A stretch of 6,464 nucleotides of DNA from Olsenella_K sp051878835 (GTDB lineage: Bacteria; Actinomycetota; Coriobacteriia; Coriobacteriales; Atopobiaceae). Below, in pieces: positions 1-5,722 of the stretch. The stretch lies in NCBI GenBank assembly GCA_051878835.1, contig JBJEKW010000088.1, forward strand, positions 1 to 6,464. The letters run 5' to 3'. The position numbers and the translations under genes were made by a program. A model generated the notes under the pieces. It did not search any database. It saw nothing but the letters and a program-made list of their open reading frames with translations, and had not been told where the DNA came from. The first letter of the stretch is position 1; every line of letters starts with the position of its first letter.

Positions 1-12
1 GAGTGGGAGTAA
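1..12 (+). other. Possible guaA 3' end / attachment-site core
   Basis: The first twelve bases read Glu-Trp-Glu-stop in frame 1. GMP synthase proteins characteristically end in Ile-Glu-Trp-Glu, and the 3' end of guaA is an established integration site for phages and genomic islands. Everything to the right is phage-like, so this could be the prophage end where the element restores the last guaA codons. Only nine coding bases are visible and the rest of the gene lies outside the window, so this is inference from a short match plus context. A chance match cannot be excluded. Confidence 0.4.
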
Positions 13-199
13 TTTTCGGTCTATTACGGTTTGTCACGCTTCGCATCGAAAAGTATCGTTTGTGCAGGTAAAATGGGTTATCTAAGAGAATGGGGCATCA
101 CACTCGCTGACACTCCATAACGCTTGGAACGGGATGATTCGTACCAGATTTCGTACCACGCTGGAAAAGGTACGAGCGATATACGAACGCACGAAATGA
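13..199. other. Gene-free, less GC-rich stretch with short repeats
   Basis: This stretch is visibly richer in A and T than the phage genes to its right and no convincing gene lies in it. All three plus-strand frames carry stops; the longest open piece (about 86-199, plus) has no good start or ribosome-binding site. The minus-strand frames are open but resemble no known protein and lack a Shine-Dalgarno site. It holds the repeat cluster at 138-187 described separately. If the left edge is an attachment site, this would be the attachment-arm region. That role is inferred. Confidence 0.35.
138..187. repeat. Cluster of TTCGTACCA direct and inverted repeats
   Basis: TTCGTACCA occurs at 138-146 and again at 150-158, a 12-base period. 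Partial inverse copies follow: GGTACGA at 169-175 and TACGAA at 182-187. Four related half-sites within 50 bases in a gene-free region near a probable prophage end resemble arm-type integrase or excisionase sites, or an operator. The repeats are seen directly; the function is a guess. Confidence 0.35.
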
Positions 200-233
200 G
201 CGGCGCTGACCTCGAACGAGGTCGCGCCGCTTT
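200..233 (+). terminator. Strong hairpin, probable intrinsic terminator
   Basis: GCGGCGC (200-206) pairs with GCGCCGC (224-230), and inside it GACCTCG (208-214) pairs with CGAGGTC (217-223). This gives a 14-bp stem with one bulged T and a very tight loop. TTT follows at 231-233, then an A/T-rich CATAATT, so it reads best as a plus-strand terminator. The stem would also fold in RNA read from the other strand, so it could insulate the leftward late operon from the flanking DNA. Confidence 0.55.
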
Positions 234-302
234 CATAATTGATGCGATGGAACTGAATGGCACCGCAGGGTGAACAAGGTGCCGAAGCCTTGACGAACCT
301 AC

Positions 303-348
303 AGGGGGTGCCGCGCACCCCCTCGCGCGCTATGCGCGCTCACCCCCT
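303..348 (-). terminator. GC-rich double hairpin after the late operon
   Basis: Two adjacent hairpins lie just beyond the stop codon of the last leftward gene. GGGGGTGC (304-311) pairs with GCACCCCC (315-322) over a 3-base loop. GCGCGC (325-330) pairs with GCGCGC (334-339) over TAT. AGGGGGTG (303-310) can instead pair with CACCCCCT (341-348), enclosing everything between. There is no T tract on either side, so this would be an L-shaped GC-rich terminator of the kind seen in actinobacteria, or a 3'-end stabilising structure. Confidence 0.45.
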
Positions 349-546
349 TGCTCTGCCCCGCCAGTCCACGCGGCGAAGAGCACGCCGCATGGCCAGGCGG
401 GGCATCAGAGGCGGGGGGGGGGGGGGTGGAAGGTGCTCGCGCGCGGCGAGGACAAGACGAAGAACGAGGACGGCTGGCGCGACCAGCACCATGAGGGTGA
501 CGAATACAAAGTCCGCCAGCACCCAATCAAGTTCCTCGCGCATCAT
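340..546 (-). CDS. Small single-pass membrane protein after the endolysin
   Basis: This 68-residue protein is not one I recognise. Its start overlaps the endolysin stop by four bases (ATGA), which suggests translational coupling; no Shine-Dalgarno site is obvious. Residues about 8-34 form one hydrophobic membrane segment after an acidic N-terminus (MMREELDW). A run of seven prolines (40-46) and a strongly basic tail (residues 50-68) follow. The proline run is encoded by a 14-base C tract, so the C-terminus depends on an exact tract length. One extra C gives a different tail of 82 residues in total, ending at 299; one fewer stops the protein near 405. Its place as the last gene of a lysis cassette suggests an accessory lysis or holin-modulating role, but no family match supports this. 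The membrane half is more credible than the tail. Confidence 0.5.
   Translation of the reverse strand: MMREELDWVLADFVFVTLMVLVAPAVLVLRLVLAAREHLPPPPPPPLMPRLAMRRALRRVDWRGRARG
413..426. repeat. 14-base G/C homopolymer
   Basis: An uninterrupted run of 14 G on the plus strand (14 C on the coding strand) lies inside the small membrane-protein gene. Runs of this length slip readily in replication and are also prone to sequencing and assembly error. It falls after the predicted membrane segment, so length changes would alter only the C-terminal part. Confidence 0.9.
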
Positions 547-1361
547 GAGAGCAGCTCGTTCACGCGCCTCTGAACGGCGGCGTAGTTCGCTCCGAGGCGG
601 CGCCTGCGCTCCTCGCCGTTGCCGTAGTCCCCACGAATGACGGCACGTGCTAGGGCGTCGACGTCTACGGGAGATGAGCCCGAGGTCGCATTGACGCCAA
701 GGATCTCGTTTACCCTGGCTTGGGCGGCGGCGTAAGCCGAGCCCAGGGCCGCTCGACGGGCTTCACCGTTGCCATACTTTCCGGCAATCACCTCACGGGC
801 GAGGGCGTCGATGTCAGGGGAGGGCGCGGAGGGGGTAGGCGTCGACTTTGCGTCATCGAAGTTTGCCATACGGTCGTACCAGAACTGGGCACGTCCGATG
901 TAGGCCGCCTTCTGCGAGCCGTAGATCTCCCCTGGGCAGGATGTGCTCGCGAAGTGCTTGTGCGGGAAGACGTTGACGTCCCATTGGGGACGTCCCAGCC
1001 CGTAGAGCCTGCAGAGGGCAGCGGTAAGGTGCGCGCCGTTGTCGAGGCATGCCTCGGAGATCGTGCCGTCCCTGTGGTTGGCGTGCTCGATGCCGATGGA
1101 CTGGCAGTTCTCCTCCCAGTTTCCCGCGTGCCAGGCGGTGTCGCGGTCCCATACCAGCTGGCCGATGCGTCCGGAGCTCTCGACCTGGTAGTGAGCGGAC
1201 GCCTTGCGCGTCTGCCACCACTTGTAGATGTCCTCGACGGTGCCGTCGGCTGCGTTGTAGTGGATCACGACGTGGCGAATCTTGTGGCCGGACCGACCGC
1301 TCGTGAAGTGCTTCCGCATGAGGAGGTCGACGTCTGCCACGCACTTCTCCCAGTCCCTCAT
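543..1361 (-). CDS. Phage endolysin: N-acetylmuramoyl-L-alanine amidase with two Cpl-7 repeats
   Basis: This 272-residue enzyme is predicted to cut the amide bond between N-acetylmuramic acid and L-alanine in peptidoglycan, releasing progeny phage at the end of infection. Residues about 28-150 are an Amidase_2 (T7-lysozyme-like) domain. VVIHYN supplies zinc ligand His34, and HKHFASTSCPG supplies His134 and Cys142 with the same 8-residue spacing as in T7 lysozyme. DTAWHAG (His78) is the conserved active-site strand. A Pro/Ser/Thr linker (about 171-182) leads to two Cpl-7 (CW_7) wall-binding repeats at 183-221 and 233-271, each of the form D-hydrophobic-DALAR...YGNGE.RR..LG..Y..(V)Q.RVNE. There is no signal peptide, so export should depend on the holin encoded just upstream, whose stop overlaps this start by four bases. 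A GGAGGG stretch lies about 12 bases before the ATG. Confidence 0.93.
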   Translation of the reverse strand: MRDWEKCVADVDLLMRKHFTSGRSGHKIRHVVIHYNAADGTVEDIYKWWQTRKASAHYQVESSGRIGQLVWDRDTAWHAGNWEENCQSIGIEHANHRDGTISEACLDNGAHLTAALCRLYGLGRPQWDVNVFPHKHFASTSCPGEIYGSQKAAYIGRAQFWYDRMANFDDAKSTPTPSAPSPDIDALAREVIAGKYGNGEARRAALGSAYAAAQARVNEILGVNATSGSSPVDVDALARAVIRGDYGNGEERRRRLGANYAAVQRRVNELLS

Positions 1362-1582
1362 TCGGCGTCACCGCCCTCCCCTTCGGCGTGCTTGCCGATC
1401 TCGGCCATGACGGGGGAGAGCACGGCCATAACGAGGGCGACGACGAGCGCCCTCCACTCGGGGGCGATCGAGAACGTGCCCACGATGAGGTCGAGGTTCG
1501 CCACGACCACGCCGAGGACGCCCTGGGCGACCGTGCGCGCAAGCCTCCACCACCACTCGTTACCGGTCAGGAACTCGTTCAT
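1358..1582 (-). CDS. Phage holin, two membrane segments
   Basis: This 74-residue protein has the size and layout of a class II-like holin, the pore-forming timer that lets the endolysin reach the cell wall. After a short N-terminus with a Trp cluster (NEWWWR, residues 8-13) come two hydrophobic segments at about 17-37 and 43-62, joined by a short turn containing Pro41. A charged, Glu-rich C-terminal tail (63-74) follows. The start chosen is ATG with GGAAGG nine bases upstream. The gene overlaps the coiled-coil protein before it by 23 bases and the endolysin after it by four (ATGA), a classic lysis cassette. The assignment rests on topology and position, since holins share little sequence. Confidence 0.82.
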   Translation of the reverse strand: MNEFLTGNEWWWRLARTVAQGVLGVVVANLDLIVGTFSIAPEWRALVVALVMAVLSPVMAEIGKHAEGEGGDAE

Positions 1583-1841
1583 GCTGGTCCGCCTTCCTCT
1601 CGAGCGAGTCGACGTCGTTCCTGAGCAGCGCCACGTCCCTCTCGAGGCCGTAGGTGCGCTCGACGAGGCAGTTGTGCTTGTCGACCCTGCGGGAGAGCTC
1701 GTCGATCTTCTGCTCCATGACGGCGCGGGACCTCGAGTTGCTCGCCAGGACGCCTGCGAGCGTCATCCCGCCCGATATGAGTGCGACGACCACCGACTCC
1801 ACCGCAGCCCTCCAGACGACGCCGTTTTCCGATGCCGCCAT
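1560..1841 (-). CDS. Membrane-anchored coiled-coil phage protein (XhlA/DUF7365-like)
   Basis: This 93-residue protein has one membrane segment (about 13-34) and a long charged, heptad-rich helix (about 38-87) containing the motif MEQKIDELSRRVDKHN followed by LVERTYGLE. Small phage proteins with this layout and the 'KHN..(I/V)ERTY' motif commonly sit just upstream of holins in Gram-positive phages and are usually annotated as holin-associated or hemolysin XhlA-like. It opens the surviving lysis cassette and overlaps the holin by 23 bases. No good Shine-Dalgarno site is seen before the ATG. An inverted repeat lies 6-26 bases upstream (1847-1867). It is the first lysis gene downstream of the inverted nuclease gene, so it must be transcribed either by read-through antisense to that gene or from an unseen local promoter. 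Confidence 0.75.
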   Translation of the reverse strand: MAASENGVVWRAAVESVVVALISGGMTLAGVLASNSRSRAVMEQKIDELSRRVDKHNCLVERTYGLERDVALLRNDVDSLERKADQHERVPDR

Positions 1842-1846
1842 GGTCT

Positions 1847-1867
1847 CAGCGTGTCACAAACGCGCTG
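1847..1867. repeat. Inverted repeat in the divergent intergenic region
   Basis: CAGCGTGT (1847-1854) and ACGCGCTG (1860-1867) are inverted copies with one mismatch, separated by CACAA. The repeat ends one base before the -10 element of the nuclease gene and lies just upstream of the leftward coiled-coil gene, so it covers the -35 region of one and the leader of the other. A repressor operator is plausible; it could also fold as a hairpin in leftward RNA. Function is inferred. Confidence 0.4.
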
Positions 1868-1874
1868 GTACAAT
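1866..1874 (+). promoter_or_regulatory. Extended -10 promoter-like element for the nuclease gene
   Basis: TGGTACAAT matches the extended -10 pattern (TGN followed by TATAAT with one mismatch). No good -35 hexamer lies at the usual spacing, which extended -10 promoters tolerate. Transcription would begin near 1881, giving a leader of about 50 bases before the chosen start codon. The overlap with the end of an inverted repeat suggests that it is regulated. Confidence 0.45.
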
Positions 1875-1919
1875 GGCAGACGTGAATAAATCGGAAGGGC
1901 TGATGCAACAACCCAAATT

Positions 1920-1924
1920 GGAGG
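1920..1924 (+). promoter_or_regulatory. Shine-Dalgarno site that fixes the nuclease start
   Basis: GGAGG at 1920-1924 lies eight bases before the ATG at 1933, ideal spacing. The earlier in-frame ATGs at 1873 and 1903 have no comparable site at a good distance, and 1873 overlaps the -10 element. The open frame back to 1654 runs antisense through the coiled-coil gene and is unlikely to be translated. Confidence 0.75.
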
Positions 1925-1932
1925 CGAGAGGT

Positions 1933-4335
1933 ATGGTCGACCCACATGATTACCTTGTGTTGGATGTCGAGACCAACGGCCTGAAGGCGGCGCGGGACGA
2001 TCTCCTTTCAATCTCGATCTACAAGCCGGACGACGGAGGGATGTACAATCGGTTCCTTCCTCTGGAGAAGCAGGAAAGACTCAACCCCGAAGCTACGGTG
2101 GTGAACGGAATCAAGCCCAGCGACATACGCGGCAAGAAGCCGCTAACGCAAGAGGAGGTAGACTCGCTGCTCGAAGATTTCGAGATGCGAGAGAGAACCA
2201 TCGTCACGTACGGTGGCTCGCGCGGTGCGAAGGGGCGCGGCTTTGACGAGCGATTCCTGCAGCAGTATTTCGACGACCATCATCTCAGTGGTATGGAGGG
2301 CCTCACCTTCCTCGACTTCAAAAGGATGGTCCATTCGGGCGGCAACATGTTCTTTCCGGTCACAAAGGACAATCTGTGCAGGGCGTTCGGCATCGAGGGT
2401 GTCACGGAAACGCACACGTCGGAGAACGACTGTATCCTTGAATGGAAACTGTTCGAGGCGATGGACGGACGCGATCTGCTTGTCACCGGGGGCAACGTCT
2501 TCAAGCTGAACCACGACTACGTGATACCGGCGTCTTATCTCGACAGGTTCACGGGACTCCGAGCATACGCTGGCGTACCCAAGAGATACGTGAATACGAA
2601 GGAGGTGTTCAGGCTCGAACTCACCGAGGATGCTACGAGGGAGTTCCTGAGGTTTCCGAATAACATCTCCGGGATGACGGTCGAGCACCTGATAGACGCG
2701 GAGGTCCATGCGAGGGAAGTGGACTCGCGGAAGGAAATCCTAGAGAACAAGTCCAAGCTGGAGTACGTCGGCTCGTTTCTCGGTACGGCAGAGCCCATAC
2801 TGGTGGAGAAGAGGGACGAAGGCGTCATCACGCTGTCCTCCAAAGAACTCGAAAGTGCCGCCCAATCGGTGAGGGACGCCATTGGCCCGTGTGAGCTTGC
2901 GGATGTGCTTGATCTATCAGCGAAGAAGGGCGGGAGCCTTCTGGATCAATTGATAGCAAACCTCGAAGCCAATGAGCAATTCGAGGAGCTTAGGCACTCC
3001 GTCGAGCATACGGGGCTTAGCTCAAGGCTGGCAAGGATTCTCTGGCAGAGCGAGGTTGTCGAGGCTGCTGCACGCGCGAACCGGGCGATCAAACCAGAGC
3101 TGGGACCGCTCGCGGACTTCCTCAAGAACCTGCTCGGGCCAGAGATTCTTTCGCAGGAGTTAGTGATTAATAGGGAGGGCGGCTGTCTGGCGCTATGCGA
3201 CCTCTCGTCGGAGAGGGCTGTCGTGGAGATAAAGACGGGGGTTCAGGGCTACGACCTATCGAAGTGCGTGGAACAGCTCTACTATCAGGCCAATGGCAGG
3301 GACTGCTACGCTCTGCATGTCGATTGGGGCCGGGGTGGCGCTAAAAATCCCACGCGCACGAAGTTTGTAGTGGAGAAGGTTACCTTCACGACGGCAAAGC
3401 CGCAGAGGCGCAAGTCAGATAAGAGAAGGCGGGGCTACGCCATCCGGCACGCGGTGATGGAGTGGCGCCATTCGCATCCCGAAGGTACCTCGCAGGAATG
3501 TGCGAAGGCGCTGTGGCTCAAGATGGCGGAGGTCGAGGAGGCATGGCCGAAGGCCGACCCTGACGTCATGTTCGGGAGCGTGCCGTCGCGAGGGCAGAAG
3601 AGGCAGACCTACGAGAAGATGGTCTCATGGAGGAGGGAGCATCCGGAGGGGACGAGAATCGAGCTCTCCGATGACGAGGGAATCCCGATGTCCGACGTCG
3701 AGAAGTGGTGGTATCAGGCCTCGATGTCGCCATTCGGTGGAACCGGGGACACCCTCCCGCCCAAGATGGACGACGAAAGCATCCGGTCAAATCTTGGCGA
3801 CATCGCAGACGAGTCCAACCTTTACACAACATGGACCAACGGGAACGTCATAGCGCTCCAAGAGCGGGTGAGAGCCCTCTGCAATCGGGTGGGGATTCCG
3901 ACGGCCGGCGATAACATGACGCTCTTCTGGCCGAGCGACTACCTCGATGACGAGGGGAGGAAGGACCGCATTACTAGGCTCAAAGAGCTTGAGCAGAGGT
4001 GCAGGGGTGAGATCGAAGCCGGCACGAGGGTGCTGAGAATCCCGCTGAGTAGCACGAAGTACAAGACCAGGACGAGCTACATGGAGCTCGACCCGGGCAG
4101 GGCGCGCATCACCCACGAGAAGATCCGTGGAAGGAGGGGCAGGAACATCGTCATCACCGTCAGCCTGAAGAAGCAGGCGACGTTCAAGCCTAAAGATGCC
4201 CTGTATGCAACGGCCAAGGAACTCGTGGACAAGAAGATTGTCCGGGCGTACATTGAGCGCCAGGACTCAGAGAAGGAGGGGCATGTCGTCTTGGCTGTCA
4301 CCGACGAGCCCGCCCCCGAGTGGGTGTGGATGTAG
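1933..4335 (+). CDS. Multidomain nuclease: DEDDh exonuclease + PD-(D/E)XK + tandem HTH-like repeats
   Basis: I do not recognise this 800-residue protein as a named family. Residues about 5-180 form a DnaQ-type 3'-5' exonuclease with all DEDDh residues apparent: VLDVETNGL (Asp11, Glu13), GFDERFL (Asp105) and HTSEND (His161, Asp166). A helical region lacking any known motif follows (about 200-405). Residues about 405-465 look like a PD-(D/E)XK core: LCDLSSERAVVEIKTG gives Asp423, Glu432 and Lys434, with Gln448/Gln452 in the next helix. After a basic patch (QRRKSDKRRR, 491-500), two repeats carrying WR(H/R)(S/E)HPEGT at 511-519 and 566-574 each end in Val-x-x-(Ala/Trp)-Trp, as in simple DNA-binding helix-turn-helix units. 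The C-terminus (about 625-800) is unassigned. The gene lies backwards between tail and lysis genes, is less GC-rich than both and often uses AGG/AGA arginine codons, as expected of acquired cargo. It ends seven bases from the convergent tail gene. Defence or superinfection exclusion is plausible; a DNA-processing role is also possible. Confidence 0.8.
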   Translation: MVDPHDYLVLDVETNGLKAARDDLLSISIYKPDDGGMYNRFLPLEKQERLNPEATVVNGIKPSDIRGKKPLTQEEVDSLLEDFEMRERTIVTYGGSRGAKGRGFDERFLQQYFDDHHLSGMEGLTFLDFKRMVHSGGNMFFPVTKDNLCRAFGIEGVTETHTSENDCILEWKLFEAMDGRDLLVTGGNVFKLNHDYVIPASYLDRFTGLRAYAGVPKRYVNTKEVFRLELTEDATREFLRFPNNISGMTVEHLIDAEVHAREVDSRKEILENKSKLEYVGSFLGTAEPILVEKRDEGVITLSSKELESAAQSVRDAIGPCELADVLDLSAKKGGSLLDQLIANLEANEQFEELRHSVEHTGLSSRLARILWQSEVVEAAARANRAIKPELGPLADFLKNLLGPEILSQELVINREGGCLALCDLSSERAVVEIKTGVQGYDLSKCVEQLYYQANGRDCYALHVDWGRGGAKNPTRTKFVVEKVTFTTAKPQRRKSDKRRRGYAIRHAVMEWRHSHPEGTSQECAKALWLKMAEVEEAWPKADPDVMFGSVPSRGQKRQTYEKMVSWRREHPEGTRIELSDDEGIPMSDVEKWWYQASMSPFGGTGDTLPPKMDDESIRSNLGDIADESNLYTTWTNGNVIALQERVRALCNRVGIPTAGDNMTLFWPSDYLDDEGRKDRITRLKELEQRCRGEIEAGTRVLRIPLSSTKYKTRTSYMELDPGRARITHEKIRGRRGRNIVITVSLKKQATFKPKDALYATAKELVDKKIVRAYIERQDSEKEGHVVLAVTDEPAPEWVWM

Positions 4336-4345
4336 GGGAACCCTA
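4333..4345. repeat. Short palindrome spanning two convergent stop codons
   Basis: TAGGG (4333-4337) and CCCTA (4341-4345) are perfect inverted copies around GAA. They contain the TAG stop of the rightward nuclease gene and the TAG stop of the leftward tail gene. The stem is only five base pairs with no T tract, so it is at best a weak bidirectional terminator. No other terminator fits in the seven-base gap. Confidence 0.4.
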
Positions 4346-5722
4346 GCCCGCCGTCAGGTACCCCTCCTGCCCGTCCTTGTCGATTACAGCGTAGTTCGCC
4401 GAGGTCTTCGAGGACGAGAAGGCGGTGCCGTTGCCGCCCACGAGCTTGGAGTCGGCGTAGAACGTGTTCGACTTGGTCGCGAGGTTGCTCGGCAGCGCCC
4501 ACGAGGGGGTGACGAGTATCGTCGTGAGCGAGGACATCCCCGAGAAGGCGTAGTTCCACCTCAGGACCGTGGACGGGTCTAGTCCTCTCAGGTCGAGCGT
4601 CTGGAGGTTGACCGAGCCGTTGAAGAGGTACTCGATGCTCACGGGGTGGACGTTCGACCAGCCGTCGAAGGCTATCGCGGAGGACTTGGTGTTGTAGAAC
4701 CAGTAGTCCATGGACAGGCCGGAGACGCCGGACATGTCGGAGGCGAAGGTGACGCTCGTAATGGTGTCGCGTAGCTCGTGCCAGGGCATGGACCCGAGGC
4801 CGTTGTAGCGCGCGTTAGTGCAAAGGGTCCCCGAGGCGGCGACGGTGCGGCTGGCGTCGATGACGCCGTAGCGGTTGATGACGAGGGAGCCGTCTGAATA
4901 CAGGTACGCAAAGGCCCAGGAGCGTTGGTCATCGGTGTTGCAGACCAGAAGGCCATTGGTGCCCGTCGTGAAGGCGGACTTCCCCATCGTGTCCTTGGCC
5001 ACGGTAAGGTGCCCGCCGACGAGCTTGCGGCATCCGTAGAACGGGATGCTCGCTGCCGAGATGGAAGGGGCGTATGCGGAGTCGCACCAGATCGACCTCA
5101 GCTCCGAGTCACCGGAGAAGGTCTGGTTCGCCTTGGTCACGCCGGAGATGTTGTCGAAGCCGGTCACGTTCATGAGCGCGGTCATGCCCTGGAACCAGTG
5201 AGAGATGTCCGTGAAGGTGACCTCGCTGAAGGAGGAGTCGACGCTGACGAAGGTGATCTGCTCGCGGACGTCGTGCCAGGGCAGGTCGGAGTCGCTGGCA
5301 TAGCCGTCGGTCGAGACCTCCCAGGAGGCCAGGATTTCCCCCTCGCCAGAGGAGAGCTGCGGCCCGTCAAGGTAGTTGAGCTCGATGTTCCTGCCGCGGT
5401 TGTAGAGGATGGCTCGCGGCTTGAGGCCTACGTCCCAGGTGAGGTCGCGTATCGCCTGAGCCATCTCTCCGGGCTTGTACTTCGTGGAGAGACCGTTCTG
5501 ACCGCGTATCGCCGCGGCGATGTCCGAGAAGACGGAGTCGGAGACGACGCCCGAGCCGTTCTTCAGGGTTAGCGTGGCGGCATCGCCCGACTTCGTCCCG
5601 TCGAGCGCCGTGACTGCCGCTGCCATGTCAGCCGGCTTGTAGGTCGCGCTGCCGCCGTTCTGCTCGCGGATCGCGTTGGCGATGTCGCCCAGGACGGACT
5701 CGACGATGATGCCCATGCCCAT
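4343..5722 (-). CDS. Phage tail/receptor-binding protein with DUF285 (BspA-like) modules
   Basis: This 459-residue protein is probably a distal tail component contacting the host surface. Residues 10-40 and 64-94 are two copies of a short phage-tail motif (SVLGDIANAIREQNG...YKPADMAAA and SVFSDIAAAIRGQNG...YKPGEMAQA), common in tail proteins of Gram-positive phages. From about 147 to the end are DUF285/BspA-type repeats in two modules, opening with LPWHDVREQITFVSV (147-161) and MPWHELRDTITSVTF (312-326). Each ends in a capping motif, FYGCRKLVGG (228-237) and FYADSKLVGGNGTAF (421-435); the last residues, Asp-Gly-Gln-Glu-Gly-Tyr-Leu, match the usual DUF285 ending. The start is the ATG at 5722 rather than further upstream, because GGAGGTG lies eight bases before it and it overlaps the fibre gene's stop (TGATG). 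No reverse transcriptase or template repeat for a diversity-generating system is visible here. Confidence 0.82.
   Translation of the reverse strand: MGMGIIVESVLGDIANAIREQNGGSATYKPADMAAAVTALDGTKSGDAATLTLKNGSGVVSDSVFSDIAAAIRGQNGLSTKYKPGEMAQAIRDLTWDVGLKPRAILYNRGRNIELNYLDGPQLSSGEGEILASWEVSTDGYASDSDLPWHDVREQITFVSVDSSFSEVTFTDISHWFQGMTALMNVTGFDNISGVTKANQTFSGDSELRSIWCDSAYAPSISAASIPFYGCRKLVGGHLTVAKDTMGKSAFTTGTNGLLVCNTDDQRSWAFAYLYSDGSLVINRYGVIDASRTVAASGTLCTNARYNGLGSMPWHELRDTITSVTFASDMSGVSGLSMDYWFYNTKSSAIAFDGWSNVHPVSIEYLFNGSVNLQTLDLRGLDPSTVLRWNYAFSGMSSLTTILVTPSWALPSNLATKSNTFYADSKLVGGNGTAFSSSKTSANYAVIDKDGQEGYLTAG

Noticed and set aside
86..199. Plus-strand open stretch ending TGA just before the hairpin
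   Set aside because: It looked like the 3' end of a gene closed by a terminator, but it is preceded by an in-frame stop, its only ATG (near 136) would leave about 20 residues, and there is no Shine-Dalgarno site or recognisable protein.
208..223. CCTCGAACGAGG looked like a tRNA T-arm
   Set aside because: It is a perfect palindrome without the TTCRA loop in the right place, and no acceptor, D-arm or anticodon arm can be found upstream. It fits the terminator stem better.
257..640. Plus-strand open frame of 127 codons through the poly-G tract
   Set aside because: It is Arg-rich low-complexity sequence antisense to the small membrane protein and the endolysin end, with no start signal.
720..1889. 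Long plus-strand open frame of 389 codons
   Set aside because: It lies antisense to the endolysin, holin and coiled-coil genes, which have clear domains, coupled overlaps and proper starts. Its translation is low-complexity Val/Arg/Gly-rich and resembles nothing; long antisense frames are expected in GC-rich DNA.
1654..1932. N-terminal extension of the nuclease frame by 93 codons
   Set aside because: It runs antisense through the coiled-coil gene and over the -10 element. The exonuclease domain begins immediately after the ATG at 1933, which has an ideal GGAGG site.
4925..5572. Plus-strand open frame of 215 codons
   Set aside because: It is antisense to the DUF285 tail gene, has no recognisable domain and no ribosome-binding site seen.
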